Of a DNA stretch of 64,000 nucleotides, positions 59,250 through 64,000 are shown one piece after another (within the stretch, counting starts at the first letter, position 1; every line of letters begins with the position of its first letter). The stretch is taken from assembly GCA_004431415.1 (NCBI GenBank), contig QPMI01000093.1:186001-250000 (forward strand), written 5' to 3'. The notes beneath the pieces are model-generated. The model ran no database searches. It saw only the letters and a program-made list of their open reading frames with translations, and was not told where the DNA came from. The translations under genes were made by a program, and so were the position numbers. This DNA comes from Cyanophora paradoxa (taxonomy: Eukaryota > Glaucocystophyceae > Cyanophorales > Cyanophoraceae).

Positions 59250-59729
59250 ATGTCGAGCGCGGTAGAGAAGCTGCTGTGCACCGTGTTCAAATCGGATTCG
59301 CGATGCAGCAAGATCGGCGAGGCGGCGAGGGCTAAGGGCGGGGCGGCGGCGGAGGGGCCCAGGGTGAAGGCGGCGGATCCCGCGCCGCCGTCGCTGAAAA
59401 CGATCAAGGGGGCGGGCAAGGGCAGGAGCGTGGGGGCGCTGCCCCTCGTGGCGATCGCGCCGGGGCAGAGGGAGGCGGCGCACGCGGCGACGGCGGCGCT
59501 GGCCGCGCGGCGGCAGGCGGAGGCCTACCCGTGCCTGGGCCGGGGGCTGCACCCGCCGGCCGGCCGCCCCTACGCCGTGAGCGCCTACTTCGACGAGGCC
59601 AACCGGCTGAGCTGCCAGGAGCTGTGCGACAACCGCATGCGGCGCGCCGTGGACGGGCACCTGCCGCTGCTGGTGGCGCTGGGCGGCTCGCTCCTGATGG
59701 TCTGGTACCTGCGCGGCCTGGTCATTTAG
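59250..59729 (+). CDS. Basic protein with C-terminal membrane segment, 159 residues
   Basis: Starts MSSAVEKLLCTVFKSDSRCS. The middle is Ala/Lys/Arg-rich. A conserved-looking block GRPYAVSAYFDEANRLSCQE precedes a single C-terminal transmembrane helix (LPLLVALGGSLLMVWYLRGL). Tail-anchored topology. Preceded by an AT-richer 95-base spacer with cttttaaattttcttc, which may be its promoter. Family unknown. Confidence 0.65.
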   Translation: MSSAVEKLLCTVFKSDSRCSKIGEAARAKGGAAAEGPRVKAADPAPPSLKTIKGAGKGRSVGALPLVAIAPGQREAAHAATAALAARRQAEAYPCLGRGLHPPAGRPYAVSAYFDEANRLSCQELCDNRMRRAVDGHLPLLVALGGSLLMVWYLRGLVI

Positions 59730-59755
59730 ATAGTTTTTCGAAGTCTAGGTCAAAG

Positions 59756-60157
59756 ATGGGCTGGGTGGACGCCGTGCTGACCAAGGTCTTCGGACCGAAG
59801 AGCGCGCAGCCGCCGCCGAGCTTCAACCTGGCCGCGGCGATCAGCACGACGATCGAGCGCAAGAACAACGAGCTCATCCTAAAGAACGACGGCAAGCTTC
59901 CCTGGGCCGACGTGGCCGCGGGCGCACTCGGCAGCACGCTGACGGGAATCGATCGGACGGGCGCCGCGGGCGTGAAGGTCGGGCAGGCGGTTGCGGCCGT
60001 GCCGGAGCTTGCGATGAAGGGCTGGCACTACGCCAAGATCGCCGCCGGCGTCGCCGCGGTGCTCCTTGCGATCTGGCTCGCGTGGCAGCTGCGCGGCGCC
60101 TACCAGGGCGCGCGCCTGCAGAGCGCCCAGCTCGACTATTTTCTAAAGGCTAGGTAA
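59756..60157 (+). CDS. Membrane protein with C-terminal helix, 133 residues
   Basis: MGWVDAVLTKVFGPKSAQPP start, then FNLAAAISTTIERKNNELIL, an Ala/Gly-rich part and one strong transmembrane helix (IAAGVAAVLLAIWLAWQLRG) before a short polar tail ending DYFLKAR. Starts 26 bases after the previous gene; same general plan (soluble part, late anchor). Family unknown. Confidence 0.68.
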   Translation: MGWVDAVLTKVFGPKSAQPPPSFNLAAAISTTIERKNNELILKNDGKLPWADVAAGALGSTLTGIDRTGAAGVKVGQAVAAVPELAMKGWHYAKIAAGVAAVLLAIWLAWQLRGAYQGARLQSAQLDYFLKAR

Positions 60158-60169
60158 AGCGAGCGAACC

Positions 60170-60542
60170 ATGCGCGGCGGCTCTTCCCCCGTGTTTCCTT
60201 CGCTGAGAACCCGGTGGCGAACGCAGTCGCCCCTACCCCCTGGAGCCCGGAGTGAAGCTGGAGCGTGCGAACGCAGTCTCCGTCAAGAAGGCCAAGCGCA
60301 CGCTGGCGCTGGAAGTCCCGGTCGCGGAGGATACGGAGAAGGTTGCATTCAACAAGCGCAAGACGTACAAGGCGATACGCGAGGGACAGCTGCTGCCCAC
60401 GGACTCGGTTCCCGGGCTGCCGGGCACCACGGCCGGCGAGCTCCTAGTGCGCAACCTGCGCCTGCAGTACGTCTCCCGCCTCCGCCGCTCCAAGGCCAAG
60501 AAGGCGCGCCTGGACTCGGGCGATAGCAGCTCTAGCTCGTAG
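60170..60542 (+). CDS. Small basic protein, ~96 or more residues, start uncertain
   Basis: The likely coding frame reads RANAVSVKKAKRTLALEVPV, KVAFNKRKTYKAIREGQLLP, GTTAGELLVRNLRLQYVSRL and ends in a basic/Ser tail (RSKAKKARLDSGDSSSSS) at 60542. In this frame the first usable codon is GTG at 60252; an ATG at 60170 is in another frame, and a one-base loss or tiny splice between them would join it. Strongly basic, so it may bind nucleic acid. Family unknown. Confidence 0.5.
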
Positions 60543-60569
60543 GGCTCTGTACTGTTGTATTCAATGCCT

Positions 60570-60854
60570 TTACCAGTTCCTGTTCCTATCCCAGAGCACG
60601 ACTCGGGTGAAGGGCACGGTCATAGCGAACATGAACTCGGCGAACTTTGCAAAGTTCATCAGGGTTCCCAGGCGGGGATCCTCCCAGTAGATCGCCTCGC
60701 GCAGCGCCTCGTAGACGCGCATGAGGGAGCGCTCGTTCTCCGTCGCGAAGGCGTCGCCGGGCTCGTCGGGGTCGGGATCCGTGAGCTCGGAGTACTCGTC
60801 CGAGCTGCCCGCGCTCTCGGCACCTGCGGCGGGGTCGGGCGAGGGGTCGGGCAT
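60570..60854 (-). CDS. Small acidic protein, 94 residues
   Basis: MPDPSPDPAAGAESAGSSDE start, an acidic Ser/Asp/Pro N-terminal half, then a helical half (LMRVYEALREAIYWEDPRLG, TLMNFAKFAEFMFAMTVPFT) with moderate hydrophobicity. Convergent with the basic gene to its left (27-base gap). Family unknown. Confidence 0.55.
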   Translation of the reverse strand: MPDPSPDPAAGAESAGSSDEYSELTDPDPDEPGDAFATENERSLMRVYEALREAIYWEDPRLGTLMNFAKFAEFMFAMTVPFTRVVLWDRNRNW

Positions 60855-60890
60855 TCTCTACTAGTAGAAGGGCTAGAAAATCACTAGCAA

Positions 60891-61232
60891 TCACGGGCGC
60901 CGGAACTCCATCGAGTCGCCGCGCCAGTACTTGTTGCCGGAGGCGAGCAGCTTCATCGGCTCGCCCGTCGAATCGTGCTTCCAGGCCTCGCCGTCCCAGA
61001 GGGCCGTGCCGCCGTCCTCTAGCTTGAGGCGGTGGCCCGGCTCGAGCCGGTTGCCGTCGAGCATGCGGCCGGCCATGAGCGCCAGGTCCCACTCGGTGAG
61101 GTTGCGCTGCTCTGCGGGGGTGAGGCCGCGCTCGACGCGCTCGGGCTGGCGCGCCTCGCGCTCCATGCGGCTGAGGCCTACCAGGAAGAAGATGGGCAAC
61201 GCAAAGGCCATGAGATCTAGCAGGGCCTCCAT
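60891..61232 (-). CDS. Small membrane protein, 113 residues
   Basis: MEALLDLMAFALPIFFLVGL is an N-terminal membrane segment, followed by a charged region (RMEREARQPERVERGLTPAE) and a soluble part with EWDLALMAGRMLDGNRLEPG and KYWRGDSMEFRRP. I chose the ATG at 61232 because it puts the hydrophobic segment at the N-terminus and follows the next gene's stop by 10 bases. Family unknown. Confidence 0.62.
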   Translation of the reverse strand: MEALLDLMAFALPIFFLVGLSRMEREARQPERVERGLTPAEQRNLTEWDLALMAGRMLDGNRLEPGHRLKLEDGGTALWDGEAWKHDSTGEPMKLLASGNKYWRGDSMEFRRP

Positions 61233-61242
61233 TGGGCAAGAC

Positions 61243-61605
61243 TTAGAAAAGGTTCCGGACCAGGCCCGAGAGCTGCGGGCCCAGGCGCCGGGCGGCGTAG
61301 TAGAGCGCGGCCGCCGCCGCCGCAAGGATCAGAAGGCGCGGCGGGCCGCGCGCCGGCTCCTCCAGGGTCAGGTCCACGGTCTCCGGCCCGCGCGCCGGAG
61401 CCGCCAGGATCTCGGGCTCGGAGCAGAGGGACTTGGGCCCGCGGCGGCGGCGCTGCTTGGGCGCCGAGGCGGCGGCGGTGAGAAGGTCCTCAGGCTCCTG
61501 CTTGATACCTGCGCAATCGGTGAAGTCCATGCTTGCTGGGTACCTTGGAAAATTGTGGGAGGCGTCCGGAGTGTGCGAACGTAGCTCCAATGGGATTTGC
61601 GTCAT
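61243..61605 (-). CDS. Protein with late membrane segment and SUMO-like motifs, 95-120 residues
   Basis: Two in-frame starts: 61605 (inside an iteron) and 61530 (MDFTDCAGIKQEPEDLL), the second being more likely because it leaves the iterons upstream. Features: IKQE fits the sumoylation consensus, a basic patch PKQRRRRGPK, TVDLTLEE fits a SUMO-interacting motif, and LLILAAAAAALYYAARRLG is a membrane helix near the C-terminus. Family unknown; motif matches this short arise by chance fairly often. Confidence 0.55.
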   Translation of the reverse strand: MTQIPLELRSHTPDASHNFPRYPASMDFTDCAGIKQEPEDLLTAAASAPKQRRRRGPKSLCSEPEILAAPARGPETVDLTLEEPARGPPRLLILAAAAAALYYAARRLGPQLSGLVRNLF

Positions 61606-61677
61606 TTACGTCCGCGTCATTTACGTCACGGAGTTTGCCGGCGACTCGGGACTCGGGCCCAACTTCTCCCGGTAAGT
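61599..61677 (+). promoter_or_regulatory. Iteron cluster A
   Basis: Two direct copies of gcgtcatttacgtc (61599 and 61613) followed by acggagtttgccggcgactc and gggcccaacttctcccggta. The core ttacgtca is a CRE/ATF-like octamer. The cluster lies just upstream of the minus gene starting at 61530. Confidence 0.85.
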
Positions 61678-61805
61678 TCGAGACTTGAACTCGGCGGGGG
61701 TACCCCCGGTGTCCTAGTGTCCTAGTGTCCTAGTGCTACTAGCTAGGTGGTATCGATATCTAGCTAGCTAGCGCTAGCGCTTGCTTAATTAATTAACCTG
61801 AAGGG

Positions 61806-61890
61806 TCGCGTCATTTACGTCAGCGTCATTTACGTCACGGAGTTTGCCGGCGACTCGGGACTCGGGCCCAACTTCTCCCGGTAAGTTCGT
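61806..61890 (+). promoter_or_regulatory. Iteron cluster B
   Basis: Same order as cluster A: gcgtcatttacgtcagcgtc, atttacgtcacggag, then the cggcgactcgggactcgggc block and ccggtaagttcg. Forms the left arm of the inverted repeat. Confidence 0.85.
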
Positions 61891-62083
61891 CACGACCAGT
61901 AGCTACTAGTACCGCTAGTACTACGTAGTACTACTTAGTACTACTTGGTACTACTTAGTACTACTAGCTTAGTACTAGTAGCCACCGATACTGGTACAGC
62001 TTTTATAGATTTAAGCATTCATTCAATGTGAATAACGATAATAGTAATAATAATAACGATAAGTAATAGGGATACCCTATTTT

Positions 62084-62176
62084 TCCAAGTCTCGAACTTA
62101 CCGGGAGAAGTTGGGCCCGAGTCCCGAGTCGCCGGCAAACTCCGTGACGTAAATGACGCTGACGTAAATGACGCGA
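62084..62176 (-). promoter_or_regulatory. Iteron cluster C (inverted)
   Basis: Reverse complement of cluster B over about 90 bases: cgaacttaccgggagaagtt, tcgccggcaaactccgtgac, gtaaatgacgctgacgtaaa. Right arm of the inverted repeat. Confidence 0.85.
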
Positions 62177-62260
62177 CCCTTCGGTAACCTCCGCAACCCT
62201 TCAGGTAAATGTCAGGTAACTTCAGTTGAGTTAATTAAGCAAGCGCTAGCTAGCTAGATA

Positions 62261-62671
62261 TCACAGCTCTACCTTGCCCAAGTTGATGGTATCTAGCAGG
62301 GCCTGCTCCTCCAAGTCTGCACCGCCGCCGCCGCCCAGCGCTAGCGCTAGCTCGATACCGCCTCCGGCCTTGATCTCCCTTGGCTCCAGCCACCTGAGGG
62401 GCTCAGGCCACCTCCTCCTGGTGAAGCCGGTATCGTTGCTCTTGTCCAGCTTGAGGTAGCGGTAGGGCGCCGGCGCCGGCCAGTCCGGCCTGTGGCCGCT
62501 TGCCTCCTTGGCTATGTCCTTGGGCCTACGCGGTCGCAGGTCCGCCTTGGCCTTCGCCCTCTGCAAGGGGCCCAGCGCCTTGAACTTCGGTGCCTTGGTC
62601 GCCGGCAGGGCCTTCGGCTGGGGCTTCACCGCCTTCGGCTGCTGAGGCCTTAGCTGCTTCGATTTCGGCAT
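62261..62671 (-). CDS. Basic Pro/Lys-rich protein, 136 residues, overlapping the upstream gene
   Basis: MPKSKQLRPQQPKAVKPQPK start, Lys/Pro/Ala-rich N-terminal half, then a more structured part (HRPDWPAPAPYRYLKLDKSN, RRRWPEPLRWLEPREIKAGG) and a tail ending NLGKVEL. Its first 146 bases overlap the 3' end of the next gene in another frame. Nucleic-acid binding is plausible from the charge. Alternatively both are one protein joined by a frameshift. Family unknown. Confidence 0.55.
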   Translation of the reverse strand: MPKSKQLRPQQPKAVKPQPKALPATKAPKFKALGPLQRAKAKADLRPRRPKDIAKEASGHRPDWPAPAPYRYLKLDKSNDTGFTRRRWPEPLRWLEPREIKAGGGIELALALGGGGGADLEEQALLDTINLGKVEL

Positions 62672-62909
62672 ACTTCTTGCTCATAAATGAGAAAAGCGCC
62701 TCGAAGTCGGCCTTTATCTCCTCCTTGGTCCAGGATGTCACCTGATCCGGGTCACCTGAGAACGGCGCATCGAACGCCACGTGGAGCGATTTGCAGGCCT
62801 GAGCTATCATTGGCTCGGGCCAGGCCAGCTCGATCAGCTGAAGGTAGATGTTCAGGGCCTTGTCGAGCTTGGCGCCCTGAGAGACTAGCTGGGAGATAGC
62901 GGGCTCCAT
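62526..62909 (-). CDS. Helical protein, 127 residues
   Basis: MEPAISQLVSQGAKLDKALN start, helical blocks (IYLQLIELAWPEPMIAQACK, WTKEEIKADFEALFSFMSKK), then an Ala/Glu/Gly-rich tail which is in the region overlapping the basic gene. The last convincing codons are near FSFMSKKYAEIEAAKAS, so the true gene may shift frame there. Iteron cluster D lies 80 bases upstream of the start. Confidence 0.6.
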   Translation of the reverse strand: MEPAISQLVSQGAKLDKALNIYLQLIELAWPEPMIAQACKSLHVAFDAPFSGDPDQVTSWTKEEIKADFEALFSFMSKKYAEIEAAKASAAEGGEAPAEGPAGDQGTEVQGAGPLAEGEGQGGPATA

Positions 62910-62989
62910 GGTACAGCAGAGCTTTAGAAAATGGCGCCAAGTCCAAGTCCTTTTTTACGGGCGAGGCCTGGGCCGGGGCCAGGGCCGAG

Positions 62990-63052
62990 TCCCAACTCCG
63001 TGACGTAAATGACGCTGACGTAAATGACGCGGACGTAAATGACGCCGAATTT
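62990..63052 (-). promoter_or_regulatory. Iteron cluster D between divergent genes
   Basis: Three copies of gacgtaaatgacg in a row after caactccgt, the same orientation as cluster C. It sits between the minus gene starting at 62909 and the plus gene starting at 63171, fitting a bidirectional promoter element. Confidence 0.85.
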
Positions 63053-63170
63053 TCAAGTTGCCCTCACCTGAAACTCAGCTGAGCGCTCACCTGACCCTCA
63101 CCTGAACGGCCTCAAAACCGCAGCCCCGCCGCGCCCTCTCCTCACACTTCAAAGCCAAGAGAAATCAAGA

Positions 63171-63439
63171 ATGTGCATCCCCACGTACTTCACCTGCTGT
63201 CTCACCTTCGGCATCTTCGCATACGTCATATACGACGATGAGTTCGACCGAAACACGTTCTACTTCTGCAAGCTCCTTCGCGACATTTCGTCGGAGCACC
63301 GCAAGGGCGATGAGTATGATTGGATTCAACTGCTCCCCTCAAGAACGAGATCGTACTGTGGAGAGAGAAGTGCATTGTAGGCAGGTTCAAGATTAGCTCG
63401 ATTCGTGTAGCCGTCGTAGAGGATCTGATGGTGAATTGA
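63171..63439 (+). CDS. Small protein with N-terminal hydrophobic segment, one frame break
   Basis: MCIPTYFTCCLTFGIFAYVI starts with a short Cys-containing hydrophobic segment, followed by DDEFDRNTFYFCKLLRDISS. The frame as read stops at 63380; but from the cccc run near 63340 the next frame continues sensibly (KNEIVLWREKCIVGRFKISS) to a stop at 63439. One lost C would explain it. Family unknown. Confidence 0.5.
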
Positions 63440-63554
63440 ACACGTGTTTTACCTGAATCACCTGAGCGCTCACCCGAGGTCAGCTGAAGTCGGGTGGGGC
63501 GCCCTTAAATATTTTCTAGCGCTAGGCTGAAGCACACTCTAAGCTAACGCAAAC
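63440..63554. promoter_or_regulatory. Spacer upstream of the last gene
   Basis: Contains cacctgagcgctcacc, repeating the cagctgagcgctcacctgac element at 63077-63096, and ccttaaatattttctagcgc, a possible AT promoter box 55 bases before the ATG at 63555. Confidence 0.4.
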
Positions 63555-64000
63555 ATGGCCACCGTCCGCAACGCCAACGAGATCGACCCGCCAAGCTCGC
63601 CTTCGAGATCGACGCCACCGGCCGCATCAAGGCCAAGTACGACGGCCTGCAGGGCCTCATGATGTACGCGCCGCCCATGGTCACGATCAACCCGTGCATC
63701 AACACAGAGCAAGGCAAGGCGTGGAGCGACGAGAAGAAGGCCTTCGTCATGGAAGAAAACGGCGGATTTTACACGCTGGACCTCACCGATCTCAGCGCCG
63801 TCGACGGCCAGACGAACCCAGCCGCGGACGAGTTCCTCAAGCTGCTGGAGGCCCTGGACGCGAAATTCTGCGAGTTCGTGCAGCAGAACCAGGCCAAGCT
63901 CAAGGTCTCGCCCGGCCGCTCCCTCTCCAAGGATCAGATCTCGGTGCTGCAGACCCCCAGCGTGCGCATCAAGGTCGACAAGGAGTCGGGCCAGGCCTTC
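63555..64000 (+). CDS. Unknown virus-block protein, runs off the window, one frame break near the start
   Basis: ATG at 63555 (MATVRNANEIDP), then the good frame continues after a likely single-base loss near 63588: LAFEIDATGRIKAKYDGLQG, MMYAPPMVTINPCINTEQGK, FVMEENGGFYTLDLTDLSAV, FLKLLEALDAKFCEFVQQNQ, and onward to the window edge (VRIKVDKESGQAF). Even codon use and mixed composition suggest a globular, possibly structural protein. Not recognised. Confidence 0.6.

Larger units (their letters stand above)
61743..62262. repeat. Large inverted repeat with AT-rich centre, candidate replication origin
   Basis: The left arm (about 61755-61890: tagctagctagcgctagcgc, ttgcttaattaatt, iterons, acggagtttgccggcgactc) is mirrored by the right arm (about 62084-62262), which has an extra ~40 bases near 62180-62220. 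The ~190-base centre is AT-rich and made of agtactacttagtacta-type repeats and ataatagtaataataataac. Iterons in inverted arms around an AT-rich core are a common layout for origins of small and mid-size DNA viruses; an SF3 helicase is encoded nearby. Confidence 0.8.

Noticed and set aside
60228-60240. 13-base intron (gtggcgaacgcag) joining the ATG at 60170 to the basic protein
   Set aside because: Ends look like splice sites and the frame would work, but 13 bases is too short to be spliced; a lost base or a later start is simpler.
61599-62262. Telomere or hairpin genome end
   Set aside because: The inverted repeat has coding genes on both sides and no telomeric short repeats; an internal origin or regulatory array fits better.

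Overview
The window looks like nuclear DNA of a single-celled, GC-rich eukaryote, most likely an alga. The genes are dense, intron-rich and recognisably eukaryotic (BOP1/ERB1, FRA10AC1, Hsp110, MERIT40/BABAM1, GTP cyclohydrolase I). The introns are short and pyrimidine-rich. Their donors are unusual, beginning GTACCC, GTGCGC or GCGCGC rather than GTRAGT, and several are clearly GC-AG. I cannot fix the lineage; a haptophyte or a pelagophyte-like stramenopile would fit. I see no rRNA, tRNA or CRISPR. Gene spans below run from first to last recognised codon and contain introns.

Layout. 1-22.3 kb is very GC-rich housekeeping DNA: 3' part of BOP1 (+), FRA10AC1 (-), an Hsp110 chaperone (-), and divergently a large gene (+) in which an SbcD/Mre11-type nuclease is followed in the same reading unit by an SbcC/Rad50-type ATPase with a zinc hook. 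22.3-30.5 kb is less GC-rich, palindrome-rich and repeat-rich. It carries an FkbM-type methyltransferase (-) and a two-domain glycosyltransferase (+), bracketed by two direct copies of a ~110 bp repeat. 30.5-35.7 kb is GC-rich again: BABAM1/MERIT40 (-) and a fibronectin-III protein (+). 35.7-45.7 kb holds a possible pterin cluster: two tandem, nearly identical copies of a pterin-4a-carbinolamine dehydratase-like gene (-), a RibD-C/DHFR-like reductase (+) and GTP cyclohydrolase I (-). 45.8-47.4 kb is a nest of small inverted-repeat transposons.

48-64 kb is the most unusual part and looks viral: a YqaJ-family exonuclease, a large protein containing a superfamily-3 helicase, a divergent partly related large gene, a set of small compactly packed genes (several encoding single membrane segments), and arrays of a short iteron (GCGTCATTTACGTC) arranged in a large inverted repeat with an AT-rich centre, a good candidate for a replication origin and/or promoter. 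I recognise no capsid or polymerase gene, so the family stays open. Some of its genes carry introns with the same donor types as the host genes, so the element is either resident in the nucleus or shares the host's splicing habits. Many reading frames here are broken by single-base losses, mostly in short homopolymers. This resembles long-read sequencing error more than decay; the same kind of difference is the only one I see between the two dehydratase copies.
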